64,000 nt of DNA, taken from Microlunatus parietis (lineage in GTDB: Bacteria; Actinomycetota; Actinomycetes; Propionibacteriales; Propionibacteriaceae). The stretch covers positions 3,286,001 to 3,350,000 of the forward strand of contig NZ_JACCBU010000001.1 in the NCBI RefSeq assembly GCF_013407955.1, written 5' to 3'. Within the stretch, counting starts at the first letter, position 1, and each line of letters starts with the position of its first letter. The translations under genes and the position numbers were made by a program. The notes beneath the pieces were generated by a model. It did no database searches. It was not told the DNA's origin and saw only the letters and a program-made list of their open reading frames with translations. This document shows positions 23,320-32,509 of this stretch, in pieces.

Positions 23320-23395
23320 TGGCGCGCCCGGCAGGATTCGAACCTGCAACCTTCTGATCCGTAGTCAGATGCTCTATCCGTTGAGCCACGGGCGC
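23320..23395 (-). tRNA. tRNA-Arg (anticodon ACG), ICE attachment site
   Basis: A complete cloverleaf on the minus strand: acceptor GCGCCCG/CGGGCGC, anticodon stem-loop TCTGA-CTACGGA-TCAGA giving anticodon ACG, T-arm GGTTCGAATCC, discriminator G and an encoded CCA at 23322-23320. Its 3' end faces the integrase, so the attachment core is expected in the 3' half. No second copy of this 3' half was found to the left within the window. Confidence 0.95.
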
Positions 23396-23570
23396 TCGAT
23401 CGTCGCGTACGACGGCCGACGCCTGAGTTTAGCGTCGGGGAGGCCGGGGCTCAAACCCGTTGCTGGTCGGCAACGTCGTGGACACCTCCCGGACATCCAG
23501 CGGTACGGTCCGGCTGCGATGCTCGCGCGGCGCAGGGGGCGCAGGTGAGATCGCAGGGGGATCGTCGTCG

Positions 23571-26192
23571 ATGAAGCATCGTAGGTTGTCCGGAAAGCTC
23601 GCGGCCGGATTGCTGGTGGTGGCCCTGGCGGCCACCGGTACGGCCGCACCGCAGTTCGCGTCGGCCGCGGGGGAGGTGTCGTTCCAGCGGACGGCCACCT
23701 ACCCGGTCTATCTCAACAACGGCGGCGACCCGGCGGCCGAGACCGTCGCGGAGATCTCCGCGGTCAGCGAGGACGGGAACACGCTGATCTACACCGACGC
23801 GGCGGCGCGGCAGATCGGGTTCCTGGACATCACCGACCCGCACGCGCCGAAGGGGCTCGGCACGTTGTCGCTGACCGAGCTCGGTGATGCGGAGGACGAG
23901 CCGACGTCGGTCGCCGTGGTCGGTGAGTACGTCCTCGTGGTGATCAACACCAGCGCGTCGTTCACCGAGCCGTCCGGTCGGCTGGACGTGATCAAGATCG
24001 CCGACCGGTCCCGGGTCCGCAGCATCGAGCTGCCCGGCCAGCCGGATTCGATCGCCATCGCGCCGGACGGCTCGACCGCGGCCATCGCGATCGAGAACGA
24101 GCGGGACGAGGACGCCGGCGACGGCGGCCTGCCACAGCAGCCGGCCGGCTTGATCAGCTTCCTCAGGCTCGCTCCCACCGGTCCGGCCCGCTGGTCGCTG
24201 CGGACGGTCGAGTTCGCCGATCAGCTCGCCGGCGTCCCGGGGATCGACACCCCGGAGGACCCGGAGCCGGAGTACGTCGCGTACGCCCCTGATTCGGGCA
24301 CCGTCGCGCTCACCCTGCAGGAGAACAACGGTATTGCACTCTTCGATCCGCGCCGCGGGAAGTTGATCAAGGCCTTCACCGCCGGCACGGTGACGATCTC
24401 CGGTGTCGACACCACGGAGGATGGTCAGATCGATCCGACCGGAACGATCACCGACGTGCCCCGCGAGCCGGACGCGATCGCCTGGGTCGATGATCATCAT
24501 GTCGCGACGGCCAACGAGGGTGACTGGAAGGGCGGCAGCCGCGGCTGGACGATCTTCGACGCTCGGACCGGCAAGACGGTCTGGGATGCCGGCAACAACT
24601 ACGAGCAGCTGGCGATCGCGAACGGGCTCTATCCGGAGGACCGGTCGGAGAACAAGGGCACCGAGCCGGAGGGGCTCGCCGTCGCGGAGTTCGACGGGAA
24701 CCGGTACGGGTTCGTCGCCTCCGAACGCGGGAACTTCGTGGCCGTGTACGACCTCGCCGACCCGGCCGAGCCGAAGTACCTGCAGACGCTGCCGACCACC
24801 AACGGGCCGGAGGGCATCCTGCCGATCCCGGGCCGCGGCCTGCTCGCGGTGTCCAGCGAGGCCGACGATGCGGAGGCGCGGGTCCGGGCCAGCGTCAGCC
24901 TTTTCCAACTGGGGCAGGGAAAACCGGCCTTCCCGACCATCCACTCGACCGGTGACCGGCCGATCCCGTGGGGTGCCCTCGGCGCGCTGAGCCCCGACGT
25001 GGACGACCCGAGCCGCCTCTACACGGTGACCGATGCAGCCTACGAGCCGACCCGGATTCTCGGCATCGACGCAGCCGCGACGCCGGCGGTGATCGACTCC
25101 GAGCGGGTGATCACCAAGAACGGCGCCCCGTACCCGGTCGACGCCGAGGGGATCGCCCAGCGCCCGGACGGCAGCTTCTGGATCGCCGCGGAGGGCGAGA
25201 CCGGACCGGAGAATGCGTTGATCAAGATCTCCGCCGACGGCGCCGTACAGGAAGAGATCCGGTTGCCCGAGGACGTGGCCGCCAAGGTCAAGAGCCAGGG
25301 CTTCGAGGGCGTCGCGGCGCACACAGTCGGCGGCGTCGAGCAGGTGTACGTCGCCCTGCAGCGGCATCTGGACGGCGACCCGGAGGACACCGCACGGATC
25401 GGCCGCTACACCCCGTCCACCGGGCAGTGGATCTGGTTCGGCTATCCGCTGGAGCGGACCAGCGTCGAGGGCGACTGGATCGGGCTCAGCGAACTGACGC
25501 TCGTCGATGATCATCGGCTGGCCCTGATCGAACGGGACAAGCTCAACGGGCCGGACGCCGCGATCAAGCGGGTCACCGTGATCACGCTTCCGGACCAGCC
25601 GGCGGCGACCGGGCTGACGGCGCTGACCAAGGAGACCGCGGTCGACGTACTGCCGCTGCTGCGGGAGACGAACGGCTGGACCCAGGAGAAGCTCGAAGGG
25701 CTCGGGATCGCCGGCGACGGTCAGGTGTACGCGATCACCGACAACGACGGCGTGGACGACGCGACCGGCGAGACCGTGTTCCTGCGGCTCGGCCACAGCG
25801 ACAAGGTCTTCGGTTCTGCCCCGGACCCGTCCGGTAGCCCGACCCCGTCGGACACCCCGTCCCCCTCGGACAGTCCCGGGCCATCGGAGACTCCAGGCCC
25901 GTCGGACAGCCCGACGCCCTCCACCGGCCCGACCCCTCCGACGGATTCGCCGGCGCCGAGCAGCTCGCCGTCCGCGTCGCCGGTCCCCACGGTGACGCCC
26001 AGCCCGGGCACCGCCGAGCCGTCGCCCTCGGACGGCACCAGCGTGCCGCCGCCCGGCGGAAACCCGGGCGGCGAGGGCGAACTGCCGGAGACCGGCGCGT
26101 CGATCCCGCCCTCACTGCTGGCGGCGGCCCTCGCCCTGATCGGCGGCGGCGCATTGATGATCATGATCCGGCGCCGGGCGCAGCGCCACTGA
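23571..26192 (+). CDS. Cell-wall-anchored esterase/phytase-like beta-propeller protein
   Basis: An 873-residue exported protein. A signal peptide (MKHRRLSGKLAAGLLVVALAATGTAAPQ) is followed by a choice-of-anchor/beta-propeller region with repeated DPxxP and NKGTEPEGL segments. An esterase-like-activity-of-phytase domain follows (about residues 470-750). A long Pro/Ser/Thr-rich cell-wall linker (PSDTPSPSDSPGPSETPGPS) leads to a sortase motif LPETG, a hydrophobic helix and a basic tail. It is probably displayed on peptidoglycan and may hydrolyse phosphate or other esters; the substrate is unknown. No sortase gene is in the window. The start follows the signal peptide; an upstream in-frame start is less likely. 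Confidence 0.85.
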   Translation: MKHRRLSGKLAAGLLVVALAATGTAAPQFASAAGEVSFQRTATYPVYLNNGGDPAAETVAEISAVSEDGNTLIYTDAAARQIGFLDITDPHAPKGLGTLSLTELGDAEDEPTSVAVVGEYVLVVINTSASFTEPSGRLDVIKIADRSRVRSIELPGQPDSIAIAPDGSTAAIAIENERDEDAGDGGLPQQPAGLISFLRLAPTGPARWSLRTVEFADQLAGVPGIDTPEDPEPEYVAYAPDSGTVALTLQENNGIALFDPRRGKLIKAFTAGTVTISGVDTTEDGQIDPTGTITDVPREPDAIAWVDDHHVATANEGDWKGGSRGWTIFDARTGKTVWDAGNNYEQLAIANGLYPEDRSENKGTEPEGLAVAEFDGNRYGFVASERGNFVAVYDLADPAEPKYLQTLPTTNGPEGILPIPGRGLLAVSSEADDAEARVRASVSLFQLGQGKPAFPTIHSTGDRPIPWGALGALSPDVDDPSRLYTVTDAAYEPTRILGIDAAATPAVIDSERVITKNGAPYPVDAEGIAQRPDGSFWIAAEGETGPENALIKISADGAVQEEIRLPEDVAAKVKSQGFEGVAAHTVGGVEQVYVALQRHLDGDPEDTARIGRYTPSTGQWIWFGYPLERTSVEGDWIGLSELTLVDDHRLALIERDKLNGPDAAIKRVTVITLPDQPAATGLTALTKETAVDVLPLLRETNGWTQEKLEGLGIAGDGQVYAITDNDGVDDATGETVFLRLGHSDKVFGSAPDPSGSPTPSDTPSPSDSPGPSETPGPSDSPTPSTGPTPPTDSPAPSSSPSASPVPTVTPSPGTAEPSPSDGTSVPPPGGNPGGEGELPETGASIPPSLLAAALALIGGGALMIMIRRRAQRH

Positions 26193-26205
26193 GCCACAAC
26201 GCCAC

Positions 26206-26258
26206 TGAGCCTGTCGAAGGGCCAGGTCTGATCTGGATCGGCCTTTTCGACAGGCTCA
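26206..26258. terminator. CTTCGACAGGCTCA-type stem-loop after the surface-protein gene
   Basis: TGAGCCTGTCGAA and TTCGACAGGCTCA form an inverted repeat about 20 bp after the stop of the surface-protein gene. This word belongs to a widespread intergenic repeat class in high-GC bacteria. It may terminate transcription. A second copy follows the next gene. Confidence 0.6.
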
Positions 26259-26310
26259 GCCCGGATCCACCGTTGCCGCCACTGCCGGCCATCCCAGCCT
26301 CGACCTCACC

Positions 26311-26370
26311 GAACGGACCGCTTGACCGGCAGAACTCGCCGAAAGCGAGGTCACATCGTCCGCTCGGCGA
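26311..26370. repeat. Interspersed 60-bp stem-loop element, copy 1
   Basis: Arms GAACGGACC..TTGACC (26311-26327) and GGTCA..GTCCGCTC (26349-26365) pair imperfectly (12 of 17). The whole unit resembles 34666-34730, including a shared TTGACCGGCAGA. It lies in the 314-bp gap 26193-26506, which otherwise contains only the 26206-26258 hairpin and no gene. Confidence 0.55.
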
Positions 26371-26506
26371 ACCGCGCCCGACCTCGGCCGCGACGGCCGC
26401 GATCCGTCGGGAACTCGGCTCAGCCGCTTCCGTTCGGTGCGGTGGATTCGGGCACAGGGAACGGCGTTCCTTCCCACCGCCCGGGCCGGCGGGTTAGAGT
26501 CCGGCG

Positions 26507-27457
26507 ATGGATCTTGATCTTGACCGGATCGCCCGCGCGGCCCGCGAGGTGGACCCGGTGTTCCGGAACACCCCACAGTTCGTGGAGGAACAGCTCGCGG
26601 CCGCGCTCGGCCGGCCGGTGTTGATCAAGCTCGAGACGGCGAACCCGATCCGCAGCTTCAAGGGCCGCGGTGCGGACACGATGCTGGCGACTCTTCCAGC
26701 GGGTACACCCGTGGTGTGCGCCTCGTCGGGCAACTTCGGCCAGGCCGTCGCGTACGCCGGACGGAAGCGTGGCCAGCCGGTCGAGGTCTTCGTGCCGCAC
26801 GACCTCAACCCGGACAAGCGGCGCCGGATGGAGACGTTCGGCGCCCGGCTCACCCCGGTCGGTGAGGGCAGCGCCGAGGCACGGCTGGTCGCCGCCGAGC
26901 AGGTGGCCGAGCGGCCGGGGACCGTGTTCATCGAGGACGGCCGGCAGCCGGAGATCGCCGAGGGCGCCGGGACGATCGGGGTCGAGCTTGCCGGCGCCGA
27001 GTTCGACACGATCGTGCTGCCGGTCGGCGACGGCGCGCTGATCACCGGAGTGGCACGCTGGCTCAAGGCGCATCGGCCCGACGTCCGGGTGGTCGGGGTC
27101 TGCGCGACCGGCAGCCAGGCGATGCTGCGCAGCGTCGAAGCCGGTGCTCCGGTGACCGTCCCCGCCGCCACCATCGCCGACGGGATCGCCGTCAGCACGC
27201 CGATCGAGGAGGCGGTCGCCCGGGTCCGGGCCCTGGTGGACGAGTTCGTCCTGGTCGACGACGCCGCCCTGCTGGACGCGATGGCCCTCACCGTGCGCTG
27301 TGTCGGCGTGCTGCCCGAGCCGTCGGGTGCCGCGGGGATCGCGGCGATCGCCACCGCGACGATCGCCGGTGACCGGTTGGCCACGGTGATCACCGGGGCG
27401 AATCCGAGCCCCGACGTCGCGGCGACCGTCGCGGCCCGGCTCCACAACGTTCCCTGA
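26507..27457 (+). CDS. PLP-dependent threonine/serine dehydratase-like enzyme
   Basis: A 316-residue fold-type II PLP enzyme. The Schiff-base lysine lies in NPIRSFKGRGAD, the substrate loop in VVCASSGNFGQAVAY (SSGNF), and a glycine-rich phosphate site in IVLPVGDGALITG. Length and motifs fit catabolic threonine ammonia-lyase/serine racemase relatives without a regulatory ACT domain. It would convert a hydroxy-amino acid to a keto acid plus ammonia; the exact substrate is not resolved. No clear ribosome-binding site precedes the ATG. It stands alone between two stem-loops. Confidence 0.85.
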   Translation: MDLDLDRIARAAREVDPVFRNTPQFVEEQLAAALGRPVLIKLETANPIRSFKGRGADTMLATLPAGTPVVCASSGNFGQAVAYAGRKRGQPVEVFVPHDLNPDKRRRMETFGARLTPVGEGSAEARLVAAEQVAERPGTVFIEDGRQPEIAEGAGTIGVELAGAEFDTIVLPVGDGALITGVARWLKAHRPDVRVVGVCATGSQAMLRSVEAGAPVTVPAATIADGIAVSTPIEEAVARVRALVDEFVLVDDAALLDAMALTVRCVGVLPEPSGAAGIAAIATATIAGDRLATVITGANPSPDVAATVAARLHNVP

Positions 27458-27505
27458 GCTTGTCGACGGGCAGACCGCACGTGACTCGACCCTTCGACAG
27501 GCTCA
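27455..27505. terminator. Second CTTCGACAGGCTCA-type stem-loop
   Basis: TGAGCTTGTCGACGGG and CCCTTCGACAGGCTCA pair at 14 of 16 positions and begin at the stop codon of the dehydratase gene. It is probably a terminator of the same family as 26206-26258. Confidence 0.6.
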
Positions 27506-27622
27506 CGGAACGCCATCGGCCCGTGTCCGTCTCGCGAACATCAGCGTCCGGCCCAGGCCTTCCCCGGTCGAGTCAGCCGTTCCTACATTGGTGGTCGTAC
27601 GGAACCCCGACGAGGAGCCTCG

Positions 27623-28396
27623 ATGACGACCCTGACCACCCCCACCCGCGATCTTGATCAACTGGCGGCCGATCATGCCCGGGACGGTTTCGTCCTGGTG
27701 AAAGGCCTGCTGAGCAAGGAGGAAGCGGCCGACTATCGGGCCCGGAGCCACGAGCTGATCGAGCGGCTGAACCGCAACGACGACCCGACCTGGGCCTCGG
27801 CGGCCGACGTCGCGATGGGTCAGGCCACCAGCCTGCGCCACGTGCACGACGCCCAGTTCTACGACGCTGCGTTCGGCCGGCTGCTGCTCGATCCCCGGTT
27901 CACCGACGTCGCCGGCGCAGTGCTCGGCACGCCGAACGTCCAGCTGCATCACACCAAGCTGTTCATCAAGCCGCCGGAGAACGGCTCGCCGTTCCCGCTG
28001 CACCAAGATCATCCGTTCTTCCCGCACAAGTACCACCGGGTCGGCGCGGCGATCTTCCACTTCGACGACGCGCCGGACGAGAAGGGCTGCGTCCGGGTGA
28101 TCCCGGGCAGCCACACCTCCGGCCCGCGCGAGCACAGCGCCGAGGGCAGTTTCCATCTGACCGATGTCCCGTTCAGCGACGCGGTACCGCAACCGGCCGA
28201 GGCCGGCGACGTCCTGTTCTTCAGCTATCTGACGGTGCACGGCTCCGGCATCAACACCTCGGACGAGGCCCGGACGACCTGGCTGATCCAGTATCGGGAC
28301 CCGGCCGATCCGCCGCTCACCGACCAGCATTCCGGTTCGCTGGGCCAGGGCATGATCCTGGCCGGGATCGACCCGACCAACCGCAATCCGCAATGA
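27623..28396 (+). CDS. Phytanoyl-CoA dioxygenase family protein
   Basis: A 257-residue Fe(II)/2-oxoglutarate oxygenase. The iron ligands are HQD in SPFPLHQDHPFFPH and a distal His in LTVHGSGINTS; the 2-oxoglutarate-binding arginine is expected in the following SDEARTTWLIQYR. A GAGGAG site lies 5 bases before the ATG. The next gene, an AraC regulator, starts 10 bp downstream, so the pair is probably an operon in which the regulator senses the substrate or a related compound. The substrate is not predictable; sugar- or osmolyte-related metabolites are typical for such pairs. Confidence 0.85.
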   Translation: MTTLTTPTRDLDQLAADHARDGFVLVKGLLSKEEAADYRARSHELIERLNRNDDPTWASAADVAMGQATSLRHVHDAQFYDAAFGRLLLDPRFTDVAGAVLGTPNVQLHHTKLFIKPPENGSPFPLHQDHPFFPHKYHRVGAAIFHFDDAPDEKGCVRVIPGSHTSGPREHSAEGSFHLTDVPFSDAVPQPAEAGDVLFFSYLTVHGSGINTSDEARTTWLIQYRDPADPPLTDQHSGSLGQGMILAGIDPTNRNPQ

Positions 28397-28406
28397 TCAG
28401 TCCTCG

Positions 28407-29318
28407 ATGAGTCTCGACGACGTCGCCGGTTCGAGCAGCTTCGTGCGCCTGCACGGGCTGCTCGACCGGTGCGTCGTCGACACGTACGCCAGCGACTTCG
28501 TCAGCTGGGGCTTCTACGAGCCCCGCTACTGGCGCAACTACGCGCACACGCATTCGTTCTACGAGGTGTGCCTGGCCTACTCGGGCCGCGGCACCTTCAC
28601 CATCGACGGGGAGCTCCATCAGATCGAGACCGGCTCCGTCTTCATCGCCCGGCCCGGCCAGGTGCACGAGATCATCTCGCAGCGTCGCGACGCACTCGGG
28701 ATCGCCTTCTGGGGCTTCACGCTGGCTCCCGGTCGCGGCTCAGCGCCGTCGCGGCCAGGCTGGTGGCGCGGCCTGCTCGACCCCGCCCGCCCGGTTCTGT
28801 CCTATCGGCTCGGCCGGCTGCCGGCGACGATCAGAGCCCTGGCCGACGAAGCCGAGCAGCCCCGGTCCGGCCAGGCCGGGATGCTGGCCGGCCTCGGCGC
28901 GACCTTGGTGATCGAGACCGCACGCGCGTTCGCCGACGAAGATGATCTTGCTCTGGCGACCCGGCCGGTGGACCGCCGCTCGGTCGCCGTCGCGGCCATG
29001 GAGCGTTATCTGCTGGACAACCTGGCCCGGCCGCTGCTGGTCCGCGACGTCGCGGCCGTCGTACACCTGTCGGAGCGGCACGCCGAACGGCTCTTCCAGA
29101 GCCAGACCGGTGAGTCGCTGATGGCAGCCCTCCGCCGGCTCCGGCTGGAGCGGGCCGCCCGGCTGCTGCTGGAGTCGACCAACCCGGTCACCGAGGTCGC
29201 CCGACGCTCCGGCTATCCCGAGGTGCGACCGTTCAGCACCGCCTTCCGTCGCCGGTACGGTCAGCCGCCCACGCTGTTCCGGCGCACCGGCGGCACCTTC
29301 CACCTGCAGCCCCGCTGA
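28407..29318 (+). CDS. AraC-family transcriptional regulator
   Basis: A 303-residue protein with an N-terminal cupin sensor (FYEPRYWRNYAHTHSFYEVCLAYSG, then TIDGELHQIETGSVFIARPGQVHEI) and a C-terminal double helix-turn-helix (RPLLVRDVAAVVHLSERHAERLFQSQTGESLMAALRRLRLERAARLL, then EVARRSGYPEVRPFSTAFRRRYGQPPTLFRR). Linked to the dioxygenase gene by 10 bp. It likely activates this operon or the following hydrolase gene in response to a small ligand. Confidence 0.88.
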   Translation: MSLDDVAGSSSFVRLHGLLDRCVVDTYASDFVSWGFYEPRYWRNYAHTHSFYEVCLAYSGRGTFTIDGELHQIETGSVFIARPGQVHEIISQRRDALGIAFWGFTLAPGRGSAPSRPGWWRGLLDPARPVLSYRLGRLPATIRALADEAEQPRSGQAGMLAGLGATLVIETARAFADEDDLALATRPVDRRSVAVAAMERYLLDNLARPLLVRDVAAVVHLSERHAERLFQSQTGESLMAALRRLRLERAARLLLESTNPVTEVARRSGYPEVRPFSTAFRRRYGQPPTLFRRTGGTFHLQPR

Positions 29319-29407
29319 CGCTGATCACCGTTCGACCGACCGGCCCGACCGTCCGAAACGATGAAGAGTCATTGGACAGGAGCTCTGGTCCGGGGTCTGC
29401 TGGAGAG

Positions 29408-30382
29408 GTGAACCTTCTCCGCGCAGCGACCGTGCAGTTCCAGGCCCGGCCCGACGACAAGGCCGCCAACCTCGCGTTGATCACCGACTACTCCGGCCGC
29501 GCGGCCGAGGCCGGGGTGCACCTGGTGGCCTTTCCGGAAATGGGTCTGCTCGGCTACTGGCACCTGCGCCGGCAGACTCCGGAGCGGCTGCGCGAGCTTG
29601 CCGAGCCGCTCGACGGACCGTCGGTCACCGCCGTCCGCGAGTTCGCCGTACAGCACGGGATCGGCATCGGCGTCGGGTTTCTGGAAGCGGCCGATGATCA
29701 ACTGTTCAACGCCTACGCGGTCTGCCTGCCGGACGGGCAGGTGCACCGGCACCGCAAGCTGCACGCGTTCGAGCACGAGGCGATCTCCAGCGGCGACCGG
29801 TTCACCGTCTTCGACACGCCCTGGGGTGTCAAGGCGGGGATCCTGATCTGCTGGGACAACAATCTGATCGAGAACGTCCGAGCCACCGCACTCCTCGGCG
29901 CGTCCGTCCTGATCGCGCCGCACCAGACCGGCGGAACCCGATCTCGGAGCCCGCACGCGACCAAGCCGATCCCGCTGTCGCTGTGGGACAACCGTGATGC
30001 CGATCCGGACGCGATCGAGGCCGAGTTCCGCGGGCCGAACGGCCGGGAATGGCTGCTGCGCTGGCTGCCCGCCCGCGCCCACGACAACGGGCTCTTCGTG
30101 ATCTTCAGCAACGGTGTGGGCCGGGACGACGATGAGGTACGGACGGGGAACGCGATGATCATCGATCCGTACGGCCGGATCATCGCCGAGACCTGGGCCG
30201 CCCGGGACGAGATGGTCATCGCCGATCTTGATCTTGAACTGCTGCCGCTGAGCACCGGCCGGCGCTGGCTGAAGGGACGGCGGCCGGAACTGTACGAGAT
30301 CCTGATCCGCCGATTCGGCGACGAGCGGGACCCGCGGACTGCCCGGTTCTCCGCCGAACCCGTGCGGATCGACCCGGCCTGA
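29408..30382 (+). CDS. Carbon-nitrogen hydrolase (nitrilase superfamily)
   Basis: A roughly 324-residue amidase/nitrilase-fold enzyme with the Glu-Lys-Cys triad: Glu in LVAFPEMGLLGY, Lys in VHRHRKLHAFEHE, Cys in AGILICWDNNLIEN. It hydrolyses a C-N bond of an amide, carbamate or nitrile; the specific substrate is unknown. The start is uncertain: a GTG at 29408 fits the family N-terminus (NLLRAATVQFQARP), while a TTG at 29372 is also in frame; neither has a well-placed ribosome-binding site. Confidence 0.85.
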   Translation: MNLLRAATVQFQARPDDKAANLALITDYSGRAAEAGVHLVAFPEMGLLGYWHLRRQTPERLRELAEPLDGPSVTAVREFAVQHGIGIGVGFLEAADDQLFNAYAVCLPDGQVHRHRKLHAFEHEAISSGDRFTVFDTPWGVKAGILICWDNNLIENVRATALLGASVLIAPHQTGGTRSRSPHATKPIPLSLWDNRDADPDAIEAEFRGPNGREWLLRWLPARAHDNGLFVIFSNGVGRDDDEVRTGNAMIIDPYGRIIAETWAARDEMVIADLDLELLPLSTGRRWLKGRRPELYEILIRRFGDERDPRTARFSAEPVRIDPA

Positions 30383-30577
30383 CCAGGTCGCGACGGACGC
30401 CGAAGGCTGGCACGTTTCACTGGTCTGATCCGGTCGGCCGGTACCGCTCCGAGTGGCCTGGCTCACGATCTGAGACCGTGATCGGCGTCACCCCCTGCTG
30501 ACATTCCCCCTGGTCAGACGTCCTTTAGCGAGAGTGTGAGCAGCCTCACCCCGAAGCAGGCGCTTTCCCGAAGTAAT

Positions 30578-30592
30578 ACCAGTAGCACTGGT
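30578..30592. promoter_or_regulatory. Palindromic operator-like site before pckG
   Basis: ACCAGT and ACTGGT flank AGC as a perfect 15-bp dyad, about 55 bp ahead of the start codon. A TATGGT resembling a -10 element lies a few bases downstream, so a bound protein would overlap the promoter. Confidence 0.45.
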
Positions 30593-30646
30593 GGGCTATG
30601 GTCAGTCCACCGCCCCAACTGGTCTCATCTGAAGGGATGCCGCCCC

Positions 30647-32509
30647 GTGACCGCCACCCTCGATCCCGCCCGCATCGCGCCGCTCACCGAGCAGGCGCCG
30701 ACCACCCACGCCGCGCTCCTCACCTGGATCGCCGAGGTCGTCGAACTGACCCGTCCCGACGCGATCCACTGGTGCGACGGCTCCGCCCGGGAGCGAGCCG
30801 AACTGACCGACCAGTTGGTCGAGGCCGGCACGCTGACCCGGCTCGATCCCGTCGCCAAGCCGAACTCGTTCTACGCCCGCACCGACCCGGACGACGTCGC
30901 CCGGGTCGAGGACCGAACCTTCATCTGCAGCGTCGACGAGGCCGACGCCGGGCCGACCAACCACTGGATGGCGCCGGCCGAGATGAAGTCGATCATGACC
31001 GAGCTGTACCGCGGCTCGATGCGGGGCCGGACGCTGTACGTGATCCCGTTCTGCATGGGGCCGCTCGACGCTGACCAGCCGATGTTCGGCGTCGAACTCA
31101 CCGACTCCGCGTACGTCGCCGTCAGCATGATGATCATGACCAGGGCCGGGGCCGAGGTGCTGGCCGCGATGACCGCGCGGGGCGACGCCGAGTTCGTACC
31201 CTGTCTGCACTCCGTCGGCGCACCGCTGGAGCCCGGCCAGCAGGACGTGCCCTGGCCGTGCAACACCACCAAATACATCAGCCATTTCCCCGAGGAGCGG
31301 GCGATCTGGTCCTACGGATCGGGCTACGGCGGCAACTCGCTGCTGGGCAAGAAGTGTTACTCGCTGCGGATCGCGAGCGCGATCGCGCGCGACGAGGGCT
31401 GGCTGGCCGAGCACATGTTGATCTTGAAGCTGACCTCGCCGGAGGGGCGCTCGTACACGATCGCCGCCGCGTTCCCGAGCGCCTGCGGCAAGACGAACCT
31501 GGCCATGATCAATCCGACGCTGCCCGGCTGGACGGCGGAGATGATCGGCGACGACATCGCCTGGCTCCGGTACGGCGACGACGGCCGGCTCTATGCGGTC
31601 AACCCGGAGTTCGGGCTGTTCGGCGTGGCTCCGGGCACCGGCTGGCAGACCAATCCGAACGCGATGCGGGCGATCGAACGCGGCAACGCGATCTTCACCA
31701 ACCTGGCGCTGACCGATCACGGCGACGTCTGGTGGGAGGGCATGACCGAGCAGCCGCCGGCCCACCTGACCGACTGGCGCGGCCGCAGCTGGACCCCCGA
31801 GCGCGGCCCGGACGGCGGCAGCCCCGGCGAGCCGGCGGCACACCCGAACAGCCGGTTCTGCTTCCCGATCGACCAGGTGCCGGTGCTGGCCGACGAGTAC
31901 GACAGCCCGCAGGGTGTGCCGATCGACGCGATCCTGTTCGGCGGCCGCCGCAAGGACACGGTGCCGCTGGTCAGCCAGGCCCGGGACTGGCAGCACGGCG
32001 TCTTCCTCGGCGCCACCCTGTCCAGCGAGACGACGGCGGCGGCCACGGGCGCGGTGGGCGTGGTCCGTCGCGATCCGATGGCGATGCTGCCGTTCCTCGG
32101 CTACCACGTCGGTGACTACTTCGCGCACTGGCTGGAGCTCGGCGACCGGCACCCGACGGCGCAGCTGCCGCCGGTGTTCTACGTGAACTGGTTCCGCCGC
32201 GACGCCGACGGCCGGTTCCTCTGGCCCGGCTTCGGCGAGAACGCCCGGGTGCTCAAGTGGATCGTCGAGCGGCTGGAAGGGCGGGCCGACGCGGACGAGA
32301 CGCCGATCGGCTTCGTGCCGACCGCGGACGCGATCGACCGGTCCGGGCTGGACCTGACCGAGGACGCCGTGGCCGAGGCGGTGGCCTACCGGCCGGAGGA
32401 GTGGCGGGCCGAGGTGCCACGGATCGAGGAGTGGTTCGCCACGGTCGGTGATCGGTTGCCGGCCGCTCTCCGTACCGAACTGGAACGGTTGGCCGACGGG
32501 CTGGGCTAG
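30647..32509 (+). CDS. pckG: Phosphoenolpyruvate carboxykinase (GTP)
   Basis: A 620-residue cytosolic enzyme that converts oxaloacetate and GTP to phosphoenolpyruvate, CO2 and GDP, the first committed step of gluconeogenesis. Length and motifs are those of the GTP-dependent family: [19 protein letters not shown] at the N-terminus, [12 protein letters not shown] (P-loop) near residue 276, IGDDIAWL metal/substrate loop, and [21 protein letters not shown] with the following lid. The GTG at 30647 gives the usual family N-terminus ([12 protein letters not shown]). The stop codon shares a CTAG with the stop of the convergent LLM gene. Confidence 0.97.
   Translation: MTATLDPARIAPLTEQAPTTHAALLTWIAEVVELTRPDAIHWCDGSARERAELTDQLVEAGTLTRLDPVAKPNSFYARTDPDDVARVEDRTFICSVDEADAGPTNHWMAPAEMKSIMTELYRGSMRGRTLYVIPFCMGPLDADQPMFGVELTDSAYVAVSMMIMTRAGAEVLAAMTARGDAEFVPCLHSVGAPLEPGQQDVPWPCNTTKYISHFPEERAIWSYGSGYGGNSLLGKKCYSLRIASAIARDEGWLAEHMLILKLTSPEGRSYTIAAAFPSACGKTNLAMINPTLPGWTAEMIGDDIAWLRYGDDGRLYAVNPEFGLFGVAPGTGWQTNPNAMRAIERGNAIFTNLALTDHGDVWWEGMTEQPPAHLTDWRGRSWTPERGPDGGSPGEPAAHPNSRFCFPIDQVPVLADEYDSPQGVPIDAILFGGRRKDTVPLVSQARDWQHGVFLGATLSSETTAAATGAVGVVRRDPMAMLPFLGYHVGDYFAHWLELGDRHPTAQLPPVFYVNWFRRDADGRFLWPGFGENARVLKWIVERLEGRADADETPIGFVPTADAIDRSGLDLTEDAVAEAVAYRPEEWRAEVPRIEEWFATVGDRLPAALRTELERLADGLG

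Noticed and set aside
23451..25796. 781-residue minus-strand ORF
   Set aside because: Antisense to the signal-peptide/LPETG surface protein, whose motifs are unambiguous.
30602..32152. 516-residue minus-strand ORF
   Set aside because: Antisense to pckG.
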